Of a stretch of 52,992 nt of DNA, positions 7,795 through 15,542 are shown piece by piece. The stretch is taken from contig SUZS01000013.1 in assembly GCA_015059785.1 (NCBI GenBank), forward strand, positions 1 to 52,992, written 5' to 3'. Made by a program: the position numbers and the translations under genes. Each line of letters starts with the position of its first letter. Position 1 is the first letter of the stretch. The notes beneath the pieces were generated by a model. The model searched no databases. It was not told the DNA's origin and saw only the letters and a list, made by a program, of their open reading frames with translations. The stretch comes from Rikenellaceae bacterium. Lineage in GTDB: Bacteria > Bacteroidota > Bacteroidia > Bacteroidales > Rikenellaceae.

Positions 7795-10700
7795 ATGAAG
7801 AAATTTTTTAACTATCTGCTTGTGGCCGTAGCGGCTGCTGCAGCATTGTCTTGCTCAAAGGGTTTTGAGGAGCAGGATATCGCGCCAGAGGTCGGCGAGA
7901 ATCTGGTAACAATGACAATCACCGTTGAGGGTGAGGCAACACGAACATTTGTTGGCGAGGATGGCAAGAGCATCTGCTGGCACGAGGATGATAGGTTGGC
8001 AATTTTTGAGGGTACAAGTAGCTCAAACAAAACTATCCGCGAATTTAAGATTGTCCCTGGCTCTGTAGATGGTAAGAGCGCAAGATTTGTGGGTCAAGTA
8101 TCAGAGAGTGCAACAAAGTTCTTTGCTATCTACCCATACGAGGCGGTTGTTGAGCGAAGTGGAGGTACTTATTTTAATGTTGATGTGCCTGCTGTTCAGC
8201 AGCTTGAGGATGGAAATAATGTGGCAGACGGAGCTATCGTATCTATAGCATACTTTACAGATACAGCGACTGCTTGTTCGTTTAACACAGCCGTCGGTTT
8301 CCTTCAGCTCAATATTACCTTTGACGATGTTACCGCTGTTGAGGTTTGTGGAAATCAGATTGCGGGTAGAACAAAGTTCTCAAAGAGTTCAAGTACAACC
8401 GCGCTGCCAAAGGTTGATGATGTTGTGGCTGTAGAGAACTCTGTTACCCTGCTTCCAGAGGGCGAGGTATTTACCCCAGATACATACTATGTAGCTCTGC
8501 TGCCAAGCACAACTCCTGCGGGCGAGTTTAGCATTGACTTTAAGCGTAAGAGTGGCACAACAACCCTCTATATCTCAAATAAGGAGATTACTGTTGAGCG
8601 CAATAAGGGCTTTAAGACAACAGATGAGAAGTGGGAGAAGGCTGACTTTGGTAAGATTACCGACGCTCAGACACTTATCGCCTTCCTTAGCGACTGCTCA
8701 AATCTTGGCGATGCTGAGATAGCTAACGATATTGACCTTAAGGGCGTAACTCTGCCAGTAGGTCAGAGCTATATCGGTACACTGGAGGGTAATGGCCATA
8801 AGCTGATGAATTGGAATGCAAAGTCACCTCTGTTCCAGAGCCTTGGCGGTAGAGTTAGAAACCTTACTATTGACAGCTCTTGTACCCTTACTCCAGTAAA
8901 TGCAAAGGGTGCGTTTGGATTTATTGCATCTGTAGTCGAGAAGACAGGGGCGCTTGAGAATATCACTAACAATGTAGCTTCACTTACTCTCAACACCACT
9001 GCTTACGGCGCGGGAAGCGACCAGGCGGTCGATGCCGTATACTTCGGAACTCTTGCAGGAAAGAGCTATGGAGAGATTACAGACTGTACAAACAACTGCG
9101 ATATTACAATCACAACCACCCCTACAGGCGGTGATGTTCGCGGTATTGTATATATCGGTGGCGTTGTAGGTCTTATTGATAACGATATGGATAACTGCCA
9201 TAATACGGGCGATGTTGCCTATACAATCAATGGCCGAGGCGGTTTCCTATTTATGGGAGGTGTTGCAGGTGGTACTACAGCAGAGAAGCTCGCTGCTGCT
9301 ACTGTCATCAAGGCCAATGTTACTAACTGTAGCAATACGGGCGTTATCTCGCACATCTACCCAAGCAGTGCGACGGCTATTGGCGCAGGTAATAACGAGT
9401 CAAACTACACTTATGTGGCAGGCGTTATCGGATATTGCGAGGGTAGCGTTTCGCAGTGTGTCAATGGTGTTAAAGATAATGCTACAAAGGGTAAGGTTAC
9501 ATTTACAACCCCAACTCTTGAGTCCGAATATGTTGTTGCACGAGCTACTGCAGCGGGCGTAGCGGGATTTGCCCTTACTGGCGGAAGTGGAGATACAAAC
9601 TACGCGCCTATCGTCGTTTCAGGCTCATTTGGTCCTGGATATGATGGTACAAGCTCATACCTTGGCGGTGGAAACTCAAAGGGAGTCTCTGTAGCGGGCG
9701 TTGTTGCACAGACAGGCGTTGGTGTACACTTTAAGAGCAAGACTCTCTCTGATTGTCACAACTACGGAGCGGTAAACTGTACATTCAATATGGCATCAGA
9801 TGCTAAGACTCTTCACTATGTAGGTGGCGTTGTGGCAAACAATATGACTGCTGCATCTAACCTTACAAATAATGCCGTTGTTACTGTCGTTTCAACTGGA
9901 AATGAGAACTATCTCGGCGGTGTTGCGGGTAACTCTAATGCCAATATTGAGAGTGCTGTAAACAATGCTAACCTCTCATTTACACTCTCTTGCACTACAG
10001 GTTATCACCTTGCCACTGTACACCAATATTTGGGAGGTGTTGTTGGAAATGTGACTACGGGAAATACCCTTAAGAGTGCTACAAACAACAAGCCACTGAC
10101 CTTTACTGTTACTGGTAATCCAGAGAAGGCTGCATATTTTGGTGGCGTAGTAGGCTCTATGGCAAATGGAGAGACTCTTATCAACAACGGTACTCTGACT
10201 ATCACTGATAGCACTGTTAAGAGCTATGTCGGTGGTGTTGTGGCTAAAACACTTGGTGGTACTGTTAGCAAAATGACTAATAATGGTGCTGTAAGCTACA
10301 CTGGCGCAGAGCTGACAAGTCTCTATGTGGGTGGCGTTGTCGGCTCAAGTGCAAGTACAAGCATTACAGAGCTTTCAAATACCAAGAGCGTTACTGTAGC
10401 CGCTACAGATATTGATAATATCTACTTGAGCGGTGTTATGGCGGAGAGCTCTACCAAAGCAACATTTACCGATATGTCAAATAGCGGTGCTGTTACGCTG
10501 AATGCTCCAAATGCTACTATGACAAACCTCTATGCAGCAGGCGTTTGCGCTGTTGCAAAGGACGCATCATCATTTGACTCTTGTACAAACGAGGGTAATA
10601 TGACCCTTGATGCCACAAGCGCAACAAAGGCATACTTTGGTGGTATTGCTGCCGCATCAAGCAGCACAAGCTATGCTGTAAATGTTATCTCATCTACCAA

Positions 10701-11286
10701 TAGCGGAGATATGAAGGCCTTGTTCCCTGCCACTTGGCATGTAGGTGGTATTATGGCGTATGGTGGTAACTGGAACTCTACAACATCAAAGCAGTATACT
10801 ATTAAGGAGAACAGTGCGCAGTGCGATATTACTATCGATGCAGGCAGCGGAATGCTCTATATCGGTGGTATTGTCGGTCACTCTGGTATGCAGACAAAGT
10901 ATGATGGCAACTCTTACGCGGGAACAATATCTACTGAAAAGAGCAGTAATACAGGCTCTATGATTGGTGGTCTTGTAGGTGCGACAGTGCTTTCTGCTAC
11001 ATCAACCAATACAAACGACTCATATTACAACTACACCTTTGAGAGTAATAGCGTAGATGCTACACTGCCTGCTGTAGGTTATGTGGGCGCACTGGTTGGT
11101 GGACAGTATAATGCTACGACAAGCACTATAAAGAGCGCACCAGTATTTAAGTATATCTTTGATACGGTGAATCCAAATACTATCTCTTCGACAACATCTG
11201 TAAAGCAGGCTGTAAGTGACTGCCGAGACGATGCACGATATGAGGTTGTTATTGAGGGAGCTGACGAGGGCGTTGTTGTAAAGTAA
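7795..11286 (+). CDS. Fimbrillin-like lipoprotein with long glycine-rich (GLUG-like) repeat domain
   Basis: Lipoprotein of 1163 residues with lipobox Cys20 (AAALSC). Residues about 35-280 match the Mfa-like/fimbrillin pattern TRTFVGEDGKSICW, HEDDRLAIFEGT, FFAIYPY. After this, about 290-1130 is a repetitive region rich in YxGGVVG and NxGxVT units, resembling the GLUG motif and probably forming a parallel beta-helix. The tail (VVIEGADEGVVVK) has no visible sorting domain. Fimbrillin-like N-termini with repeat stalks are typical of accessory or tip subunits and large adhesins; which role applies here is inference. It follows the small peptide gene directly. Confidence 0.8.
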   Translation: MKKFFNYLLVAVAAAAALSCSKGFEEQDIAPEVGENLVTMTITVEGEATRTFVGEDGKSICWHEDDRLAIFEGTSSSNKTIREFKIVPGSVDGKSARFVGQVSESATKFFAIYPYEAVVERSGGTYFNVDVPAVQQLEDGNNVADGAIVSIAYFTDTATACSFNTAVGFLQLNITFDDVTAVEVCGNQIAGRTKFSKSSSTTALPKVDDVVAVENSVTLLPEGEVFTPDTYYVALLPSTTPAGEFSIDFKRKSGTTTLYISNKEITVERNKGFKTTDEKWEKADFGKITDAQTLIAFLSDCSNLGDAEIANDIDLKGVTLPVGQSYIGTLEGNGHKLMNWNAKSPLFQSLGGRVRNLTIDSSCTLTPVNAKGAFGFIASVVEKTGALENITNNVASLTLNTTAYGAGSDQAVDAVYFGTLAGKSYGEITDCTNNCDITITTTPTGGDVRGIVYIGGVVGLIDNDMDNCHNTGDVAYTINGRGGFLFMGGVAGGTTAEKLAAATVIKANVTNCSNTGVISHIYPSSATAIGAGNNESNYTYVAGVIGYCEGSVSQCVNGVKDNATKGKVTFTTPTLESEYVVARATAAGVAGFALTGGSGDTNYAPIVVSGSFGPGYDGTSSYLGGGNSKGVSVAGVVAQTGVGVHFKSKTLSDCHNYGAVNCTFNMASDAKTLHYVGGVVANNMTAASNLTNNAVVTVVSTGNENYLGGVAGNSNANIESAVNNANLSFTLSCTTGYHLATVHQYLGGVVGNVTTGNTLKSATNNKPLTFTVTGNPEKAAYFGGVVGSMANGETLINNGTLTITDSTVKSYVGGVVAKTLGGTVSKMTNNGAVSYTGAELTSLYVGGVVGSSASTSITELSNTKSVTVAATDIDNIYLSGVMAESSTKATFTDMSNSGAVTLNAPNATMTNLYAAGVCAVAKDASSFDSCTNEGNMTLDATSATKAYFGGIAAASSSTSYAVNVISSTNSGDMKALFPATWHVGGIMAYGGNWNSTTSKQYTIKENSAQCDITIDAGSGMLYIGGIVGHSGMQTKYDGNSYAGTISTEKSSNTGSMIGGLVGATVLSATSTNTNDSYYNYTFESNSVDATLPAVGYVGALVGGQYNATTSTIKSAPVFKYIFDTVNPNTISSTTSVKQAVSDCRDDARYEVVIEGADEGVVVK

Positions 11287-11298
11287 AAATAATATGAT

Positions 11299-12759
11299 AT
11301 GAAGAGAGTGAAAAATCTATTTCGTATGGCTGTGGTGGCTTTGGCTGCCATAGCTTTTGCGGCGTGTGATGAGGTTACAAAGCCTCAAGAGGAGCAGAAA
11401 CCTCAGGTAAACGAGAATCTAACCCTTGCTGTTGATGTTGAGGATATAACTGCTACAACGGCGAAGATTAAGGTTGCGCACGACGGCCAGGCAACTGACA
11501 CTTGGTTTGGCTTTTTGACCGAGGAGGTTGATATCTCGGAGCAGGAGCTAATTGAGGTTGCTGCGGCAGAGTTTGTGGCAAGTGGAAGCTACGACGGACT
11601 GCGCAAGAGCAAGAATTATGTCACTATTATTAAGGAGCTAAAGCCCGAGACTGCCTATAAGTATATCGCCTTTGGACTTACAACGGATGGCGTTGTGTAT
11701 GGTAACAGCTCATCTGTAGAGTTTACTACCGAGGCTGAGCAGAGTGCTGGCGGAGGGGATAATACTGACCCAGAGGATGGTACGGTCAATGGTATGACTC
11801 CAAATCCAGCTTGGTCGCTCCAGTATGTAGGTGCTGATACGCTCCACGAGCAGAAGTTTGACCATGTTGTAAAGGTTACAAGTAGGGATACAAATCCGTA
11901 TGTTGTCACTGTTGTCTATGCGTCAGAGTACGATCCAAAGGACTTGCGTGAGTTGGGTGAGACACTGATTGTTGAACTTAAGGAGTACTTGGCATACTTT
12001 AACAACGCTAATGGAACAAACTATACACTTAACGATATCCTCTATCGTGGCGATGGCGCAGAGGCGTTTGACCTTGTTCCGGGACAGTACAAGGCTGTTG
12101 CTATCGGTATTAGACCAGATGGCACTTTGAGCGGACTGTATGCCACTTCTGATACCTTTGAGGTTAAGGAGCCTATTGCTACAGACCTCTATAACGCTTG
12201 GCTTGGTCAGTGGTATGTTCAGGGCTCAAATAGCGTAATTCATAACCTTAACCTTTCAAAGGGTATTGCCAATAAGACAATCTATATGACCGGCTGGAGC
12301 AATATTACTGATTGGTCAGTAGAGGTTGAGTACGATGCCGAGCTTGATGCTCTGTTCTTCTTCTCGCAGACTGTGGCTACAGGTGTAGATTTCGGCAGCT
12401 ATGGCGTGGGCGATGTGTACTTCCTCGGCTTTGACGATGATGGATATTTCTATACCAATGGCACGGGCGACTACGGCATTGCTATTGCGGGAATTCTTGA
12501 CACTGGCGCAAGGGCTATTGTCCGCTATGGCGTGGGTGTTACGGACTACCCAGAGTTCAATAGAATGTCCTTTATGGCAAAGATTGGCGAGGATTACTAC
12601 TCTGTGGCCGATATTGAGAAGGATGTGATGAATTTCCCTGCAGTCTTCTCTCGCGAGCCTATCGTGGCGCAGTATAAGTCGACAAGTCGTTGCCGCTATA
12701 CAAATCTTCAGCGACCAACTTCTCGCTTCCGCTTAACGCCAATTAACCTTGTAAAGTAG
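11299..12759 (+). CDS. Lipoprotein with fibronectin-III-like domain and calycin-like C-terminus
   Basis: Product of 486 residues with lipobox Cys23 (AIAFAAC). Residues about 40-145 (LAVDVEDITATTAKIKV ... LKPETAYKYIAFGLT ... VEFTTEAE) have the strand pattern of a fibronectin type III domain. A middle domain (about 160-290) is of unknown type. The C-terminal part from about 300 (NAWLGQWYV, VEVEYD) resembles the last domain of the first protein in this operon. It is the last gene before a bidirectional terminator. The bulky, beta-rich composition suggests a surface-exposed protein; the ligand is unknown. Confidence 0.75.
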   Translation: MKRVKNLFRMAVVALAAIAFAACDEVTKPQEEQKPQVNENLTLAVDVEDITATTAKIKVAHDGQATDTWFGFLTEEVDISEQELIEVAAAEFVASGSYDGLRKSKNYVTIIKELKPETAYKYIAFGLTTDGVVYGNSSSVEFTTEAEQSAGGGDNTDPEDGTVNGMTPNPAWSLQYVGADTLHEQKFDHVVKVTSRDTNPYVVTVVYASEYDPKDLRELGETLIVELKEYLAYFNNANGTNYTLNDILYRGDGAEAFDLVPGQYKAVAIGIRPDGTLSGLYATSDTFEVKEPIATDLYNAWLGQWYVQGSNSVIHNLNLSKGIANKTIYMTGWSNITDWSVEVEYDAELDALFFFSQTVATGVDFGSYGVGDVYFLGFDDDGYFYTNGTGDYGIAIAGILDTGARAIVRYGVGVTDYPEFNRMSFMAKIGEDYYSVADIEKDVMNFPAVFSREPIVAQYKSTSRCRYTNLQRPTSRFRLTPINLVK

Positions 12760-12775
12760 GGTAGAGTGACGATAC

Positions 12776-12808
12776 AAAAAAGACCTTTCAGCCTGAAAGG
12801 TCTTTTTT
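12776..12808. terminator. Bidirectional intrinsic terminator between lipoprotein operon and sdaA
   Basis: Perfect inverted repeat AAAAAAGACCTTTC / GAAAGGTCTTTTTT with a five-base loop, giving a T-run on each strand. It lies between two convergent genes. Confidence 0.9.
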
Positions 12809-12814
12809 GTGTCG

Positions 12815-14014
12815 TTATCGTTTGATATGGACTGCAAGTCCACCTTCGGAGGTCTCACGGTAGAGACTCGGCAGGTTAAGTCCCGTCTCCTTCATCACCT
12901 CCACAACCTTGTCAAAGGATACAAGATGAGAGCCGTCAGAGAGTGTCGCGTATGCGTTTGCATCCAGTGCGCGCGCTGCTGCAACTGCATTTCGTTCAAT
13001 ACAAGGCACCTGAACAAGTCCACAAACAGGGTCGCAAGTGAGCCCAAGGTGGTGCTCAAGACCCATCTCGGCAGCATACTCAATCTGCGCAGGTGTGCCA
13101 CCAAAGAGCTGACAGGCAGCCGCTGCTGCCATTGCGCAGGCTACGCCAATCTCGCCCTGACAACCAACCTCTGCGCCAGATATTGATGCGTTGCACTTTA
13201 CTACATTGCCAAATAGACCCGCTGTGGCAAGGGCGCGTAAAACTCTGATACGAAGGAACTCGCGCGATGTAGTCATATGGTACAGTACGCCTGGAAGAAC
13301 TCCGCAAGAGCCGCAAGTAGGGGCTGTGACGACCGTGCCACCCGATGCGTTCTCCTCGGCAACGGCAAGGGCATAGGCGTATATTCGTGCGCGGGAGCTT
13401 AGTGAGCCGGTGTAGCTCTTGCTCTTGACATAGTATGTGCTGGCCTTGCGGGCAACCTTCAGTCCACCAGGTAGCACGCCGTCGTTGTTCAGTCCATTTT
13501 GTACGGTCTGGCACATAACGGTCCATATATGGTCAAGGAAATCCCAAATCTCCTTGCCCTCGCACTGCTCTACATACTCCCAGTAGGTCTTACCCTCGTC
13601 GTAGCACCACTGCTTAATCTGCTGAATTGTCGTCAGGGGATAGATGCTCTCTGGAGCAGCAGCAACGGTATTTTCGTTTGCTAACGAGCCGCCGCCAACA
13701 CTGAATATTGTCCAGCTGTCATAGACCTTATCGCCCTTAAGAGCCTCAAAGAGCATTCCGTTAGGGTGGAAGTCAAGTACAATATCTGCCTTCCAGATAA
13801 TCTCTGTAGGGGCAAGTGGCTCAAGGACAGAGAGTATAGCGCTGTGCGTAAGGTGACCCTTGCCCGTTGCAGCAAGAGAGCCGTAGAGAGTTACGCGATA
13901 AGCCTCAGCACCCTCTGTTCGCTGTGCAAACTGCTCTGCTGCACGCTTAGGTCCCATTGTGTGGCTACTTGATGGGCCACAACCGACCTTGTATAGTTCT
14001 TTTAGTGATTCCAT
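12815..14014 (-). CDS. sdaA: L-serine ammonia-lyase (L-serine dehydratase), single chain
   Basis: Converts L-serine to pyruvate and ammonia in the cytoplasm with an oxygen-labile iron-sulfur cluster. The 399-residue protein is the single-chain type, with the beta domain (about 1-140) fused to the alpha domain. Family motifs are clear: GPSSSHTMGP at 13-22, CGSCGVLPGV, SGAEVGCQGEIGVA and DPVCGLVQVPC, whose cysteines ligate the cluster. The start fits the family (ESLKELYKVGCGPSSSH). Its -7 box (TATATTTG, reverse strand 14026-14019) ends only four bases before the ATG, so the transcript may be almost leaderless. It is divergent from the esterase gene. Confidence 0.95.
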   Translation of the reverse strand: MESLKELYKVGCGPSSSHTMGPKRAAEQFAQRTEGAEAYRVTLYGSLAATGKGHLTHSAILSVLEPLAPTEIIWKADIVLDFHPNGMLFEALKGDKVYDSWTIFSVGGGSLANENTVAAAPESIYPLTTIQQIKQWCYDEGKTYWEYVEQCEGKEIWDFLDHIWTVMCQTVQNGLNNDGVLPGGLKVARKASTYYVKSKSYTGSLSSRARIYAYALAVAEENASGGTVVTAPTCGSCGVLPGVLYHMTTSREFLRIRVLRALATAGLFGNVVKCNASISGAEVGCQGEIGVACAMAAAAACQLFGGTPAQIEYAAEMGLEHHLGLTCDPVCGLVQVPCIERNAVAAARALDANAYATLSDGSHLVSFDKVVEVMKETGLNLPSLYRETSEGGLAVHIKR

Positions 14015-14018
14015 AGTG

Positions 14019-14026
14019 CAAATATA
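14019..14026 (-). promoter_or_regulatory. -7 box of sdaA
   Basis: Plus-strand CAAATATA reads TATATTTG on the reverse strand, an exact TAnnTTTG match. TTTC (14050-14047) sits at the -33 position with a 20-base spacer. Confidence 0.6.
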
Positions 14027-14037
14027 GATATTTTTTG

Positions 14038-14045
14038 TACATTTG
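14038..14045 (+). promoter_or_regulatory. -7 box of the esterase gene
   Basis: TACATTTG is an exact TAnnTTTG match. It ends on the first base of a possible GTG start (14045), which makes that start unlikely and supports the ATG at 14066. The box is only 11 bases from the oppositely oriented sdaA box, so the two promoters overlap. Confidence 0.6.
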
Positions 14046-14065
14046 TGAAAACTAACGCAAATAAT

Positions 14066-14860
14066 ATGCTGAGATTCTTACTGCTACTTTGTTCTGCGGT
14101 GTTGTCTGCGCTCTGTTGCGTGGCAAATAACCGCGAAGGGAAGATTGTCTCTGTTACAAGCGACGGAACAACTCGCCGCGCACTTGTCTATGCTCCGCAA
14201 GTGCAAAAATCTGCTGTACCATTAGTCTTTGTCTTTCACGGCAGAGGCGGAAGTATGAGTGGCATTTCGCAGAAGATAGATATTCACAACCATTGGAGCG
14301 AGGCTATTGTCGTCTATCCGCAGGGTATGTGGTGCGAGGGCGGCTATCGTGACGGCTTTGGCTGGGTGATTAGCGATACGGAGGATGAGGGACGAGATAT
14401 CCGATTCTTTGATGTTCTGTTAGAGTATCTTAAGAAGAATTATAATGTAGATAGTGACAATATTTTCGCCACGGGTCACTCCAATGGTGGAGGCTTTACA
14501 TACGCCCTTTGGGCATTTCGCGGTGATAAATTCAAGGGTTTTGCACCGTCGGCATCGAGTACGCGTAGGTTAGGCGAGAATGCAAAAAAGAGAACTCCTA
14601 AGCCAGTCTTTATTATGGCAGGCGTGCAGGATGAGATTGTACGGATTGATAGGGTAAGGCGTGATGTAGCGGAGGCAAAGCGAATAAATGGCTGCGCTGG
14701 CTCACCGATTAAGTTTACGGACTCTACAACAATCTACTATGGAGAGAACGGAGCAGATGTGGTTGATGCTATTCACCCATTTGGTCATGATATACAGAGA
14801 GATATACTGCCAGAAATGGTAGAATTTTTCAAATATTTGTGCCACGATAACAAGAAATAG
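14066..14860 (+). CDS. Secreted esterase of the polyhydroxybutyrate depolymerase (LpqC-like) family
   Basis: Alpha/beta-hydrolase of about 264 residues. An N-terminal hydrophobic stretch (MLRFLLLLCSAVLSALCCVA) is a signal peptide, perhaps of lipoprotein type. The oxyanion region FVFHGRGGSMSG and the nucleophile elbow GHSNGGG (Ser near residue 139) are clear, with VYPQG between them and the catalytic His probably in HPFGHD near the end. Relatives cleave short polyester or feruloyl/acetyl esters of plant polysaccharides, and which one applies cannot be told here. ATG 14066 is preferred over GTG 14045 because the promoter -7 box overlaps the GTG. Confidence 0.8.
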   Translation: MLRFLLLLCSAVLSALCCVANNREGKIVSVTSDGTTRRALVYAPQVQKSAVPLVFVFHGRGGSMSGISQKIDIHNHWSEAIVVYPQGMWCEGGYRDGFGWVISDTEDEGRDIRFFDVLLEYLKKNYNVDSDNIFATGHSNGGGFTYALWAFRGDKFKGFAPSASSTRRLGENAKKRTPKPVFIMAGVQDEIVRIDRVRRDVAEAKRINGCAGSPIKFTDSTTIYYGENGADVVDAIHPFGHDIQRDILPEMVEFFKYLCHDNKK

Positions 14861-14912
14861 TGGGTGCATTACTCACTTTTTTACGATATTTTGCGAAAAA
14901 CAGTCGCGGAAA

Positions 14913-14944
14913 TTTGGAAGTAACAAAAATCTGTATTACTTTTG
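14913..14944 (+). promoter_or_regulatory. tRNA-His promoter
   Basis: TTTG (14913-14916), a 20-base spacer and TACTTTTG (14937-14944) form a full match to the Bacteroidetes consensus, 26 bases before the tRNA. Confidence 0.85.
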
Positions 14945-14970
14945 TCCCCGATTTGGAAACAAATCATATG

Positions 14971-15044
14971 GTGGATGTAGCTCAGCTGGTTAGAGTGACG
15001 GATTGTGGTTCCGAAGGTCGTGGGTTCGAATCCCATCTTCCACC
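14971..15044 (+). tRNA. tRNA-His (GTG)
   Basis: A 74-base cloverleaf with anticodon GTG at 15005-15007, D stem GCTC/GAGT, T arm with TTCGAAT and acceptor GTGGATG/CTTCCAC. The genomic G at 14970 faces discriminator C73, as expected for the extra G-1 of tRNA-His. CCA is not fully encoded. Two stem positions do not pair: T6 with T67 in the acceptor stem and A27 with A43 in the anticodon stem. It has its own promoter and an immediate terminator. Its 3' end is repeated several times downstream. Confidence 0.92.
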
Positions 15045-15158
15045 CAAAGTTTGAAAGTCTTGCATTGCAAGACTTTTTTTATTTGTGTAGCTGTGCAAAC
15101 TTGTTTGCAAACGGCTACACAAATAAAAAAGTAGTGTCTGTGACACTTTCAAACTTTG
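15045..15158. repeat. Long nested inverted repeat directly after tRNA-His
   Basis: Outer arms CAAAGTTTGAAAGT (15045-15058) and ACTTTCAAACTTTG (15145-15158) are perfect complements. Inner arms 15072-15091 and 15114-15132 (GTGTAGC ... GCTACAC flanked by A/T runs) also pair, and the centre has GCAAAC/GTTTGC. Allowing a three-base bulge, the outer pairing extends into the tRNA acceptor: CTTCC before the left arm, GGAAG after the right arm. Confidence 0.85.
15056..15080 (+). terminator. tRNA-His intrinsic terminator
   Basis: AGTCTTGC / GCAAGACT stem with a three-base loop, followed by a run of T. It is nested inside the longer inverted repeat 15045-15158. Confidence 0.85.
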
Positions 15159-15163
15159 GAAGT

Positions 15164-15255
15164 GCCCCCGCGGCGAGCGGACGGGATGGGCGTAACGGAG
15201 CAAGCATTGCTTGCGCAGTAGCCAATCCCATCTCCCACTTCCGCTAAACAAAAAA
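15164..15255. repeat. 92-base direct repeat, copy 1
   Basis: Matches 15408-15499 at a constant offset of 244 bases with about three differences. It contains the palindrome GCAAGCATTGCTTGC, arms GATGGG/CCCATC and a near copy of the tRNA-His 3' end (AATCCCATCTCCCAC). The flanks GGAAGTG (15159-15165 region) and CACTTCC also pair. Confidence 0.85.
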
Positions 15256-15285
15256 AGGAGCTGCGCTCCTCCTGCTTTCAAGGGC

Positions 15286-15401
15286 GGAAGATGGGAAATT
15301 GCAGGGTTACCTCAGTCGTGTATCTCCGCACCGCCACAAGTGGCGACTGCGGCACTCCTTCGGTGATGACGCGCAAGCGCGACATTCAAATCCCATCTTC
15401 C
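15286..15401. repeat. Inverted repeat whose arms copy the tRNA-His 3' end
   Basis: GGAAGATGGGA (15286-15296) and TCCCATCTTCC (15391-15401) are perfect complements. TCCCATCTTCC is also the T-arm/acceptor 3' part of the tRNA-His gene (15031-15041). The interior contains GCCACAAGTGGC and other short hairpins. Confidence 0.8.
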
Positions 15402-15407
15402 AGAAGC

Positions 15408-15499
15408 GCCCCCGCGGCGAGCGGACGGGATGGGCGTAACGGAGCAAGCAATGCTTGCGCAGTAGCCAATCCCATCTTCCACTCCCGCTAAACAAAAAA
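15408..15499. repeat. 92-base direct repeat, copy 2
   Basis: Second copy of the repeat at 15164-15255. Here the tRNA-like segment reads AATCCCATCTTCCAC, identical to the end of the tRNA-His gene over 15 bases. Confidence 0.85.
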
Positions 15500-15526
15500 T
15501 AGTCGCGACTAATGCCGCGACTATTT
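15497..15526 (-). terminator. Terminator of the second lipoprotein operon
   Basis: AAATAGTCGCG / CGCGACTATTT with an eight-base loop; the reverse strand runs into a T-tract at 15499-15494. It lies 17 bases beyond the stop of the lipoprotein gene. Confidence 0.85.
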
Positions 15527-15542
15527 CTGTTATAACTGCGCC

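Noticed and set aside
13080..13526. Second reverse-strand frame inside sdaA
   Set aside because: It overlaps the catalytic region of sdaA in another frame; the translation is Arg/Trp-rich with no recognisable fold.
14045..14860. GTG start for the esterase at 14045
   Set aside because: The first base of the GTG is the last base of the -7 box TACATTTG, so transcription would start downstream of it; ATG 14066 also gives the better signal peptide.
15164..15499. Possible insertion sequence
   Set aside because: There are direct and inverted repeats but no transposase frame between them; short frames there are not conserved in character.
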